Below, piece by piece: positions 30,698 to 39,427 of a DNA stretch of 53,882 nucleotides. Numbering within the stretch: the first letter of the stretch is position 1; the number at the start of each line of letters is the position of its first letter. The DNA is taken from assembly GCA_964617335.1 (NCBI GenBank), contig CAZTXG010000007.1:1-53882 (forward strand), written 5' to 3'. A program made the position numbers and the translations under genes. Below the pieces are notes generated by a model. That model saw only the letters and a program-made list of their open reading frames with translations, had not been told where the DNA came from and searched no databases. This stretch comes from UBA2658 sp964617335 (GTDB lineage Bacteria; Bacillota; Clostridia; Oscillospirales; Oscillospiraceae).

Positions 30698-31693
30698 CTA
30701 AAGATAAAATTCCGGGTTTAGATAAAGACCGTTTCGCAAAAGCTCAAAATGAAGGTGAGGCCCCGTAACATTGCCAGATTGTCCGGAAAGAGCGATTAGC
30801 TGGCCTGCTTTAACACTGTCGCCGTAGGAGACCTGAAGGCTGCTGCAATGGGCATACAGGCTCCCATATCCCCCTTCGTGAGAGAGGATAATTGTGTTTC
30901 CATAGCCCTCAAACTGCTGGGCGGCAATGACGGTTCCCTCGGCAAAGGCATAAATTTCTTCGCCGTAGTTTAAGTTGAAGTCTGTGCCGTAGTGAAAGCG
31001 CAGGTCACCGTAGATTGGGTGGACACGATAGCCGAAGGGGGAGCCTATCTCTGCCAGAGCAGGAGCTGTGGTATTAAAAGGCAAAATGGGAAACTCGCAG
31101 AGAACATTTGCGGGAAGTTCGGTTTGGGTGAAGGCCGTTTGACTTTTAATAAACTCATCTAAAACAGCATTCCTATCGTCTTTTGTTAAATCTAATGGGG
31201 GAAGAGCGCTGCCGCCTTCGGCTGGCATGGCAGATGTATCCGCATCAGCATCAAAATCCAAGGCAGGGCTGTCTTGGACGGCAGGCATAAAGCCGCAGGT
31301 TAGGGTTTTTGCAATGGCATCGGCAGAGCCAAAGTCATCGCTTGGTTCACCTTTAGACACAAAAATTGTGGCAGAGGGGCGAATATAGTCTTGGGGAAGG
31401 CTGAAGCCGCGGAGATTTTCATATATCATGGTTTCAAGGGGAAAGTCGGCAGATACATCAGCTTTTTGAACTGGGATTTTCTTATCTTTGCCGCCCTCCT
31501 CCCAGGCGTAGACAAGGCCCCTGTCTCCGGAAAGCAGCCTGCCTGCCGCATCTATGCTGTTTTTCAAAAAGTCTTCGTTTAAAAGTGCCGGAGAAAAGGC
31601 ACTTTTAAAGTTTTCGCTGCTTTGGGGGAAAAAGTGTTTATAGGCCCAGATGGCGGCGAACACAAATATCCAGATTATAAAGGTTTTTTTCAT
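30698..31693 (-). CDS. SpoIVFA-like M23 (LytM) membrane protein
   Basis: About 331 residues from the ATG at 31693 (MKKTFIIWIFVF); another ATG 12 nt upstream (31705) has AGAAAGG too close. One transmembrane helix (about 4-19) is followed by a long acidic linker and a C-terminal M23 domain (about 215-331) with HYGTDF and HLHFEL, which keep the zinc-binding residues. In B. subtilis SpoIVFA is a single-pass LytM-domain protein that holds and regulates SpoIVFB. The gene order, with the protease 3 nt downstream, supports this. A plain cell-wall endopeptidase is the alternative. Confidence 0.8.
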   Translation of the reverse strand: MKKTFIIWIFVFAAIWAYKHFFPQSSENFKSAFSPALLNEDFLKNSIDAAGRLLSGDRGLVYAWEEGGKDKKIPVQKADVSADFPLETMIYENLRGFSLPQDYIRPSATIFVSKGEPSDDFGSADAIAKTLTCGFMPAVQDSPALDFDADADTSAMPAEGGSALPPLDLTKDDRNAVLDEFIKSQTAFTQTELPANVLCEFPILPFNTTAPALAEIGSPFGYRVHPIYGDLRFHYGTDFNLNYGEEIYAFAEGTVIAAQQFEGYGNTIILSHEGGYGSLYAHCSSLQVSYGDSVKAGQLIALSGQSGNVTGPHLHFELLRNGLYLNPEFYL

Positions 31694-31864
31694 ACTTATG
31701 ACCATGCCTTTCTACTGCGGCTAAAGGAGCAAAACTTTAGTTTGGGCTTAAATTCCTCGGAAGACGGATTTTGCAAAAGACAGCCGCATAGTTATTCAAA
31801 AACTTCAGCCATATCATGAAAAGGGGCGGCTGATTCAGGAGTAAATGTTTTTTGCCAATCACAC

Positions 31865-31893
31865 TTTATTTATTTGCAATTAGGTGATATAAT
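31865..31893 (+). promoter_or_regulatory. Possible promoter of the cardiolipin synthase gene
   Basis: TATAAT at 31888-31893 with a weak -35 (TTTATT, 31865-31870) 17 nt upstream, about 70 nt from the ATG. Confidence 0.35.
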
Positions 31894-31961
31894 AAAAAAG
31901 TATGCTTTTGATTTTTCGTCCTTAAGATATTGGGGCGGCAGGGTCCTTTCGGAGGATTTGA

Positions 31962-33512
31962 ATGGAGCAATTCAGCATAAAGCGGCTGCTTTCCAGCCGG
32001 CTTTTTATAACTATTGTCATCATTGCCATAGAAATGGTGTGGGTGGCGATGATTTTTCTGCGCCTTATTGGTCAGGTTCAGTGGCTGGCGACTGCTTTTG
32101 AGTTTTTAAGTATTGTGGCCGCCTTGTATATAATCACAAAGGACGATGTTCCGGCATACAGAATGGGATGGATTGTTATTATTCTTGTGGTGCCTGTTTT
32201 CGGCGGACTTATGTTTTTGCTCTTGGGGGAAAAGCGGCCTGCCCGAAAAATGCGAACACAGCTTAAAAGAGGAACCCGCGACCATAGCCTAAGCATCCGT
32301 CAGGAACCGGAAGTCATGAGGGAATTTGAAGAAATTGCGCCTCGGGCTCAAAGAACTGCCCAATATATTGAAAGATACGGCAGGTTTCCCCTTTGGAAAA
32401 ACACTAAACTTATATATCACCCAATAGGAGAGGCTCATTTTGAGGATATGCTCACAGAGCTTAAAAAGGCAGAGCGTTTTATCTTCCTTGAGTATTTCAT
32501 AATCGAAGAAGGGGAAATGTGGGACTCGATTTTGGACATCCTCTGTGAAAAGGCCGCCCAAGGTCTTGATGTGCGTCTTATCTATGACGATATGGGCTGT
32601 CTTAAAAAGCTTCCGACCCGCTATTACAAAAAGCTTGAGGAAAAGGGGATAAAGTGCCTGGTGTTTAACCCTTTTATTCCTGTTATCTCTTTTGTGATGA
32701 ACAACCGCAACCACAGAAAAATGCTTATAATAGACGGCTGCACGGCCTTCACCGGAGGGGTTAATCTTGCGGATGAATATATTAATCGCAAGAAGATATT
32801 CGGCCACTGGAAGGATACGGGAGTGATGCTTAAGGGCGAGGCTGTCTGGAGCTTTACAGTCATGTTTCTTGAAATGTGGAATTCTTTCCGATACAGCGAG
32901 GAGGATTTTTCCCCGTTTTTACCCTGCTCCTCCTGTGACGGGGCCTTCCAGTCAGACGGCTTTATCCAGCCCTTCACAGATTCGCCTTTGGATGGGGAGA
33001 CAGTTTCTCTCAATGTATATTTGGAAATTTTGTCTCAGGCAAAGGACTATGTTTATATTTTTACGCCCTATCTTGCCATAAGCGACGAATTGCAAATATC
33101 CCTTTGCTCCGCTGCAAAGCGCGGGGTGGATGTTCGCATGGTGCTGCCGGGGATTCCGGATAAGAAGATGGCCTTTCGGCTTACACGCTCCTATTACGTC
33201 CCGCTTTTGGAGGCGGGAGTTAAAATCTATGAATACAGCCCCGGGTTTATGCACGCTAAAAGCTATGTGTGCGACGATGAAATGGCCGTTGTGGGCACCA
33301 TAAACATGGATTACCGCAGCCTGTATCTACATTTTGAATGTGCGGTTTTTATGTATGGCTGCAGCGCCATAAAAGAGCTTAAGAAGGACGCCCTCAAAAC
33401 CTTTGGACTATCCCACAGGGTTACGGTGGCAGACAGAAAAAAGGGTTTTATAAGGCAGGTTCTGGGCGGACTTATCGACTCGGTTCTCAGGGTTTTTGCA
33501 CCTTTATTCTAA
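31962..33512 (+). CDS. cls: Cardiolipin synthase
   Basis: 516 residues with two N-terminal transmembrane helices (about 12-60) and two phospholipase-D motifs: HRKMLIIDG...GGVNL in the first half and HAKSYVCDDEMAVVGTINMD in the second. It joins two phosphatidylglycerols to cardiolipin at the membrane. GGAGG precedes the ATG by 6 nt. argH follows after 25 nt on the same strand, probably co-transcribed but functionally unrelated. Confidence 0.93.
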   Translation: MEQFSIKRLLSSRLFITIVIIAIEMVWVAMIFLRLIGQVQWLATAFEFLSIVAALYIITKDDVPAYRMGWIVIILVVPVFGGLMFLLLGEKRPARKMRTQLKRGTRDHSLSIRQEPEVMREFEEIAPRAQRTAQYIERYGRFPLWKNTKLIYHPIGEAHFEDMLTELKKAERFIFLEYFIIEEGEMWDSILDILCEKAAQGLDVRLIYDDMGCLKKLPTRYYKKLEEKGIKCLVFNPFIPVISFVMNNRNHRKMLIIDGCTAFTGGVNLADEYINRKKIFGHWKDTGVMLKGEAVWSFTVMFLEMWNSFRYSEEDFSPFLPCSSCDGAFQSDGFIQPFTDSPLDGETVSLNVYLEILSQAKDYVYIFTPYLAISDELQISLCSAAKRGVDVRMVLPGIPDKKMAFRLTRSYYVPLLEAGVKIYEYSPGFMHAKSYVCDDEMAVVGTINMDYRSLYLHFECAVFMYGCSAIKELKKDALKTFGLSHRVTVADRKKGFIRQVLGGLIDSVLRVFAPLF

Positions 33513-33537
33513 TTATTTTCTTAAAAGAGGTAGGCTT

Positions 33538-34929
33538 ATGAAGCTTTGGTCAGGACGGTTTGAAAAAAACACAGCAGCTATGGTAGACGAAATAAATGCC
33601 AGTATCGGCTTTGATTTTCGTATGTATAAGCAGGACATAGAAGGCAGCCTTGCCCACAGCGAGATGCTGGCAAAGCAGGGGATAATAAAGCAGGAAGATA
33701 AGGAAAAAATCCACGCGGGGCTTCTTGAAATACTTGAGGATATTAAGGCGGGAAGGCTATCTTTCTCACAAGACGTTGAAGATATCCACATGGCCATAGA
33801 AGGAGAGCTTACAAAAAGAATAGGCGAGGCCGGAAAAAGGCTTCACACCGCCAGAAGCCGAAACGACCAGGTTGCTCTGGATTTAAGGCTTTATTTAAAG
33901 CAGGAAATTAAAGAGATAAAAAAGCTTATTTTAGAGCTTATGGAAACTGTTTTAAAGCTTGCCGAAGATGGGAAGACTGCCGTTATGCCGGCCTATACCC
34001 ACCTTCAAAGGGCACAGCCCACAAGCTTTGCCCACTACATGATGGCCTATGCCAATATGCTTAAAAGAGATTATACCCGCCTTGAGGACTGCCTTGAAAG
34101 AATGGACGAGTGCCCCTTGGGAAGCGGCGCTTTAACTGCCACAACCTATCCGATAGACAGGCAGTTTGCGGCGGATCTGCTGGGCTTTTCCCGTATAACT
34201 CAAAACAGTTTGGACGGGGTGTCTGACAGGGATTTTGTTATAGAGCTTTTATCATGCCTGTCTGTTTTGATGATGCATTTATCACGGTTTTCAGAGGAGA
34301 TTATCCTTTGGTGCTCATGGGAATTTAAGTTTGCCGAGCTGGATGACGCTTATTCCACAGGCTCGTCAATAATGCCCCAAAAGAAAAACCCCGATATTGC
34401 CGAGCTTGTTCGAGGCAAAACCGGAAGGGTATACGGCAGCCTTGTGAGTATGCTCACGGTTATGAAGGCTCTCCCTCTAGCTTATAATAAGGATATGCAG
34501 GAAGATAAGGAGCCGGTTTTTGACGCTGTTGATACTGTTAAAAAGTGCCTTCCGGTGTTCTCTGCCATGCTTAATACTATGCGTATACTGCCGGAAAATA
34601 TGCGTTCTGCCGCAGGCAAAGGCTTTATAAACGCAACTGACTGCGCTGACTATCTTGTTAATAAGGGACTTGCCTTCAGGGATGCTTATACTGTGGTTGG
34701 GAAATTGGTAAATCACTGTATTTCAGAAGGAAAAACCTTGGAAACCCTTGAAATTTCAGAATATAAAAAAATGTCGGATGTTTTTGAATCGGATATTTAT
34801 GAGGCTATATCTCTTGAAAATTGCGTAGAGGCAAGAAGGGCTCCCGGAGGGCCCGGGGAGGACAGCGTTAAAGCGCAAATGGATTTTATAGCCGGCTTCA
34901 TTGAAGAAAAAAGTAAGGAGATAGAATGA
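33538..34929 (+). CDS. argH: Argininosuccinate lyase
   Basis: 463 residues from the ATG at 33538, behind AGAGG; the frame to 33496 adds 14 atypical residues. MKLWSGRFEKNT is the usual ArgH start, the signature is GSSIMPQKKNP, and TARSRNDQVALDLRL and DGVSDRDF are conserved active-site regions. It splits argininosuccinate into arginine and fumarate. argG is not in the window, so it stands apart from the rest of the pathway. Confidence 0.97.
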   Translation: MKLWSGRFEKNTAAMVDEINASIGFDFRMYKQDIEGSLAHSEMLAKQGIIKQEDKEKIHAGLLEILEDIKAGRLSFSQDVEDIHMAIEGELTKRIGEAGKRLHTARSRNDQVALDLRLYLKQEIKEIKKLILELMETVLKLAEDGKTAVMPAYTHLQRAQPTSFAHYMMAYANMLKRDYTRLEDCLERMDECPLGSGALTATTYPIDRQFAADLLGFSRITQNSLDGVSDRDFVIELLSCLSVLMMHLSRFSEEIILWCSWEFKFAELDDAYSTGSSIMPQKKNPDIAELVRGKTGRVYGSLVSMLTVMKALPLAYNKDMQEDKEPVFDAVDTVKKCLPVFSAMLNTMRILPENMRSAAGKGFINATDCADYLVNKGLAFRDAYTVVGKLVNHCISEGKTLETLEISEYKKMSDVFESDIYEAISLENCVEARRAPGGPGEDSVKAQMDFIAGFIEEKSKEIE

Positions 34930-34979
34930 GCATGCTCAAATTCTGTCGAAATCACCCGTTAGATGCAAAGGGGTAAAAA

Positions 34980-36707
34980 ATGAAAAAAATAATAACGACA
35001 ATGCTGCTTTTTGCTATGATGGCAGCAGTCGTTCAGCCGGTGTCGGCAAATTATGAGCAGGCAGACGGCAGCACTGGGGAAGGATACATAGTACAGCTTT
35101 CTCAGCCGCTTCAAAATCTGGATACAATGCGTCTTATGAGCAGCGCAGGACTGGAGGATGTATACGGCGAAAAGGGTATATATAAGGTAAAAGAGCTTTC
35201 AGACATTGAAAGTCTGGGAGACTTGGTGGAATATTACGAAGTTGACCAAACCGTTACGCTTTTTGCCCCAAACGACCCTTATGCATACAGGCAGTGGTCT
35301 CTGGCTAGCCTTGGAATTGAGTATGCCTGGGAAGAGGGACTCGAGGGCGAGGGTATAAGCATTGCCATAATCGACAGCGGTGTTAATTCCCTCCATGAGG
35401 ACTTTGAAGGAGTAAGCTTCGGCAAGGGCAGAAACATGATAGACAACTCCTATGACATTCGGGATGAATCCGGACACGGGAGCTTTGTGGCAGGAGTTAT
35501 TGCCGCTGCCAGAGATAATGGGGTTGGCATAGCCGGTCTTTTAGGCGGTGTAACGATAGTCCCTTTTAAATGCTTCGGTAATAGCAGTGAAAGCAGCTCC
35601 TCATATGTTATATCGGCAATATATGAGGCTGTTGATATATATGGCTGTGAAGTTATAAATCTAAGCCTTGGTATGGACAAGGATATGACAAGTATGAGAC
35701 AGGCCGTTGACTATGCCTCGGCAATGGGTACAATAATTGTATCCGCTGTTGGAAACGACGGCAGCAGCGAAAAGAAATATCCCGCTTCCTATGATAATGT
35801 GATAGGTGTCGGTGCAATTGACGAGGCAAATAAGCTTGCGTCGTTTTCCCAAAAAAACGACTCGGTTTTTGTTGTCGCCCCTGGGAAAAATGTTTTAAGC
35901 ACATGGCACAGCTCCTATAACTCATATAAAACAGGCGATGGAACCTCTTACTCCAGCCCCCATGTGGCTGTGGCTGCCGCCATTATGAAGGAATATGAGC
36001 CAAAGGCAAATATAGAAGATTTTTCAGAGCTTTTAATACGCTCATCCCTTGACCTTGGAGCGCCGGGATACGACACTTCCTATGGCTATGGAAGCCTTGA
36101 TATTTCCCAGTTTATAAAAGAACTTTACGACTATGACTTTGCGGGTATAGAAGACACCTTCCCCGATGTTAAAGATCATTGGGCCAGCGAGGCTATAGAA
36201 TTTTGCGTTTCAAAAAAGCTTTTTAACGGCATTTCCCAAAGTGAATTTGCTCCGGAGCTTTCCATGAACCGTGCCATGTTCGCAACTGTTTTAAGCCGCA
36301 TGAGCGGAGAGGACATATCCGGATTTGCAAGCGGTTTTTCTGATGTTCCCAACGGAACATGGTATAGTCAGTCTGTGGGCTGGGGGGCTGCCGCCAAGAT
36401 AATAAGCGGAGTTGATGAAAAAACCTTTAATCCTGATGGAGAGGTTACAAGGGAACAGATGGCCCTTCTTTTATATCGCTATGCAAATGTCTATGAGCTT
36501 GCGGAAAAAGGACGGCCTTCAGTAAGTCTTAGCACTTTTAACGACAAGGGAAAGGTTTCCGATTGGGCATATGAAGCCATGTGCTGGGCAGTTGGAAACG
36601 GGCTTATAAGCGGCAGAGACGGCGGCGTTTTGGCTCCGAAGGACGGGGCAAAAAGAAGTGAGGTTGCAGCAATAATATCGCGATTTTACCAGGGGTTTCT
36701 CACATAA
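34980..36707 (+). CDS. Subtilisin-like (S8) protease with C-terminal SLH domains
   Basis: 575 residues. A signal peptide (about 1-23) is followed by a short propeptide-like segment and an S8 domain with the triad D132 (IAIIDSGVN), H166 (ESGHGSFVAG) and S323 (GTSYSSPH). From about 394 come three SLH-type repeats starting FPDVKDHWASEAIEF, which usually bind pyruvylated cell-wall polymer. It should therefore be a surface-anchored protease. A TGTCGAA (Spo0A-box-like) lies at 34944-34950, which may be chance. The ribosome binding site is AAAGGGG. Confidence 0.92.
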   Translation: MKKIITTMLLFAMMAAVVQPVSANYEQADGSTGEGYIVQLSQPLQNLDTMRLMSSAGLEDVYGEKGIYKVKELSDIESLGDLVEYYEVDQTVTLFAPNDPYAYRQWSLASLGIEYAWEEGLEGEGISIAIIDSGVNSLHEDFEGVSFGKGRNMIDNSYDIRDESGHGSFVAGVIAAARDNGVGIAGLLGGVTIVPFKCFGNSSESSSSYVISAIYEAVDIYGCEVINLSLGMDKDMTSMRQAVDYASAMGTIIVSAVGNDGSSEKKYPASYDNVIGVGAIDEANKLASFSQKNDSVFVVAPGKNVLSTWHSSYNSYKTGDGTSYSSPHVAVAAAIMKEYEPKANIEDFSELLIRSSLDLGAPGYDTSYGYGSLDISQFIKELYDYDFAGIEDTFPDVKDHWASEAIEFCVSKKLFNGISQSEFAPELSMNRAMFATVLSRMSGEDISGFASGFSDVPNGTWYSQSVGWGAAAKIISGVDEKTFNPDGEVTREQMALLLYRYANVYELAEKGRPSVSLSTFNDKGKVSDWAYEAMCWAVGNGLISGRDGGVLAPKDGAKRSEVAAIISRFYQGFLT

Positions 36708-36759
36708 AAGCGCAGCATTTTAAGTATATAAAATTATTTTAAATAAAAAGGAGTCAGTT

Positions 36760-37764
36760 ATGCCAGAAGAAATTATAAAAGGCATTTATCGCATAAAGGT
36801 AAACCTTCCAAACAGTCCTTTAAAGCTGCTGAACAGCTACATTATAATCGGAGAGGGCGAAAACCTTCTTATAGACACGGGCTTTAACAGACCGGAATGC
36901 TTGGAATCCCTTACCGAGGGCTTGGATGCTTTAGGGGTGAAAATGGAGGATACAGACATACTTCTGACCCATTTACACGCCGACCACTCAGGTCTTGTTC
37001 CAAAACTGATAAGGCCTGGCCGCCGCGTATTTGTAGGCCGTGATGAGATTCCCTGGCTGTACGGGGAAACTCGCAGTATGCTGTGGGCGCTTGATAACAT
37101 TAAGGTTTCACGAGAGGGTTTTTCTGAAGAAATTATAGAAAAACATCTTATTAAAGCTCCCTCTTGGGAGTGGGCTTCCGAGGCGGATTTTGACGGCTTT
37201 ACACCCCTTGACGACGGGGACGTTTTAAGCTATGGCGGCTATGATTTAGAGGCGGTTTTAACTCCCGGACATACGCCTTCCCATATGTGTTTTTGGATAG
37301 AAAACGAAAAGCTTATGTTCACAGGAGACCATGTACTCTTTGACATTACCCCCAATATAACCCTGTGGAGCTTTGTTGAAGATTCCTTGGGTGATTATAT
37401 GCACAGCCTTCGTGAGATTGATAAATATGATGTGCGCATTGCCCTGCCGGGTCATAGGGAGCCGGGGGATTTTCATGGACGTATTGCCAAGCTTTTGAAG
37501 CATCATGAAGACCGCCTTGATGAGTGCTATAGGGTGCTTTGCGAAAATCCAGACTCCTCGATTTATGAAATCTCCGGCAAAATGTCATGGAAAATCCGCT
37601 GCAATTCCTGGGAGGATTTCCCCATAGCCCAAAAGTGGTTTGCCGTGGGTGAATGCCATAGTCATCTGCGTCATCTTGAGACTAGGGGTCTGGCTGTGCG
37701 GGATGACAGTGAGGACACCATACTATATAGGGCGGTGCAGAAAAAGGTGCGGCAAAGGACCTAA
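36760..37764 (+). CDS. MBL-fold metallo-hydrolase
   Basis: 334 residues. The metallo-beta-lactamase core has HLHADHSG, then GHTPSH and TGDHVLFD, giving a two-metal site. The C-terminal part (about 240-330) looks like the winged-helix extension of the lactamase/LACTB2-like group (SIYEISGKMSW, then HLRHLETRGLAVR). The substrate is unknown. It follows the protease gene after 52 nt with its own AAAAGGAG site and is ended by a strong terminator. Confidence 0.88.
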   Translation: MPEEIIKGIYRIKVNLPNSPLKLLNSYIIIGEGENLLIDTGFNRPECLESLTEGLDALGVKMEDTDILLTHLHADHSGLVPKLIRPGRRVFVGRDEIPWLYGETRSMLWALDNIKVSREGFSEEIIEKHLIKAPSWEWASEADFDGFTPLDDGDVLSYGGYDLEAVLTPGHTPSHMCFWIENEKLMFTGDHVLFDITPNITLWSFVEDSLGDYMHSLREIDKYDVRIALPGHREPGDFHGRIAKLLKHHEDRLDECYRVLCENPDSSIYEISGKMSWKIRCNSWEDFPIAQKWFAVGECHSHLRHLETRGLAVRDDSEDTILYRAVQKKVRQRT

Positions 37765-37807
37765 GTTTCAACAGTTAAAAACCATTCTGTCTCAGGGCAG
37801 TATAAGG

Positions 37808-37843
37808 AAAGAGTCCGGGGAGAAAAATTTCCCGGACTCTTAA
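37808..37843. terminator. Terminator after the MBL hydrolase gene
   Basis: AGAGTCCGGG pairs with CCCGGACTCT around a 10-nt A/T loop. The following 37844-37957 contains no gene. Confidence 0.85.
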
Positions 37844-37957
37844 AATTTATTTGTTTTTCCCCTTAGGGCAAATCATAAAGCTAATTTGCGAAAGACGGTT
37901 TATAAAGATTATTTTTAACATTTTCAAGAAGGCATCCATATTATGGGTAGTGTGCGC

Positions 37958-39154
37958 CTATAGACCATCATATTTTGCAATATCAGCGGCAAGGGAGAGT
38001 AAAATATCCCTGACATTATCTTTTGGATGGGCCAAAACATGGTCCAGCAGTTCATAGAGGACTTCGCCAAGTCTTTTACCCTTAAAGCCCAGCTCTAAAA
38101 GCTCGTCTCCGGATATTTCAAGCCCTTTTAAGCTATAGCACTCGCCGCTTGAAATAATACTGCGGAGCATTTTTGTGTGGCCCATGCCATAAAGAGCATC
38201 TGCTGCCGCCGCGGCGCATTTCACACAGTCTGTGCCGTGGCGGGACAAAAGCTTTTTCCATATAAGTTTTGTGTTAGACGGCTTGCTTAAAGAAAGCTTT
38301 GCCCCACAGGCGGCCGTATGTATCGTGGCCGAATCAAGCCTTAGGGTCTGCAAAAAATCCTCCGGACTTAAAACCATCCCAGAGCGGAGCAAAAGGGCGC
38401 AAAGGCCAGCCCAGCGTTCAGTCCGGTTTTTTGGCAGGGAAGAAAGGACGGAAAGATCAATTTCCTTTGTTCCGCTGATATAGCGAGTTAAAAGCCCCAG
38501 GGAAATCATCTGGGATATAAGAGCCGGATTTGGGGACATAAGCATAGACTCAAGCTCAGAACAGACCCTCTCGGCGGCAAGAAAACTTGTAAGCTCTGAG
38601 CATTCATCTATGGCTTCCAGAGTTTTTTCTTCAATCTCAAAGGCCAGCACAGCGGAAAAACGCAGGGCCCGCAGCATACGCAGAGCATCCTCTTTAAACC
38701 TTTTCTTCGGCTGGCCCACACAACGTATAAGGCGTTTTTCAATGTCTGCTGCACCGCCGAAGGGGTCGAAGATCAAACCGGAAAGAGGCAGGGCAATGGC
38801 ATTCATTGTAAAATCCCGACGGGCAAGGTCGCCCTTGAGGTCAGCTATAAAAGTGACGCTTTCCGGACGGCGGAAATCTGTGTACTCACCGTCGGAGCGA
38901 AAGGTTGTGACCTCCACCTTTGATTTTCCCGCAAAAACCGTTACTGTTCCGTGCTTTGAGCCAGTGTCACGGCTGTGTTTAAAAACCGACATTATCTCAT
39001 TAGGCAGGGCATTTGTGCATACATCCCAGTCGGCCGGACGGCGGCCGATTATAAGGTCACGGACACAGCCTCCCACAAGATAGGCCGAAAAACCATTGCG
39101 CTCAAGGCGGTTTAAAACGCTTATTACATATTTGGGCGGAGATGAAAGGGTCAA
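37958..39154 (-). CDS. CCA-adding tRNA nucleotidyltransferase / poly(A)-polymerase family
   Basis: 398 residues. The head domain has YLVGGCVRDLIIG followed by DWDVCT (catalytic Asp pair), the FDPFGG loop and RFKEDALRMLRALRFSA, all typical of class II CCA-adding enzymes. The C-terminal half is helical. It repairs or completes the CCA ends of tRNAs; the two tRNAs in this window encode CCA themselves. A separate CC- or A-adding variant cannot be ruled out. Confidence 0.9.
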   Translation of the reverse strand: MTLSSPPKYVISVLNRLERNGFSAYLVGGCVRDLIIGRRPADWDVCTNALPNEIMSVFKHSRDTGSKHGTVTVFAGKSKVEVTTFRSDGEYTDFRRPESVTFIADLKGDLARRDFTMNAIALPLSGLIFDPFGGAADIEKRLIRCVGQPKKRFKEDALRMLRALRFSAVLAFEIEEKTLEAIDECSELTSFLAAERVCSELESMLMSPNPALISQMISLGLLTRYISGTKEIDLSVLSSLPKNRTERWAGLCALLLRSGMVLSPEDFLQTLRLDSATIHTAACGAKLSLSKPSNTKLIWKKLLSRHGTDCVKCAAAAADALYGMGHTKMLRSIISSGECYSLKGLEISGDELLELGFKGKRLGEVLYELLDHVLAHPKDNVRDILLSLAADIAKYDGL

Positions 39155-39240
39155 TTAACGCAGCTCCTTTTAGAAAAAATGTTTTAAGGACGCCTACATG
39201 GGATATAACCATATATGATTGAAAAGCGGATTTATAATAC

Positions 39241-39269
39241 TTGTATTGTTAATTCACTTGTATTATAAT
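39241..39269 (+). promoter_or_regulatory. Promoter of murC
   Basis: TTGTAT (39241-39246), 17 nt, TATAAT (39264-39269). It gives a leader of about 150 nt. Confidence 0.65.
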
Positions 39270-39308
39270 ACCGTTTTAGTGGCGAAACAAGCATAATCAA
39301 CAGATGGG

Positions 39309-39411
39309 GCAAAAGGAGGCTTTCCTTTTGCTTTCATATAAGCGCAAAGGCGCTAAATCCTGTGTTTTATGCGCCAAACTCCGTGAAATATAAGTAAGGA
39401 GCAGGGCGCAT
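39309..39411 (+). ncRNA. Structured murC leader with competing hairpins
   Basis: GCAAAAGGA/TCCTTTTGC (39309-39331), AGCGC/GCGCT (39341-39354) and ATGCGCC/GGCGCAT (39369-39411, with inner CTCC/GGAG) lie in series before the ribosome binding site. GGCGC at 39349-39353 could instead pair with GCGCC at 39371-39375, which would break the last two. I do not recognise a known riboswitch. Confidence 0.4.
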
Positions 39412-39427
39412 TGAAAGGAAAACATAT

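Noticed and set aside
34944..34950. TGTCGAA (Spo0A box-like) before the S8 protease gene
   Set aside because: A seven-base match is expected several times by chance in both strands of this window; no promoter is clearly placed with it.
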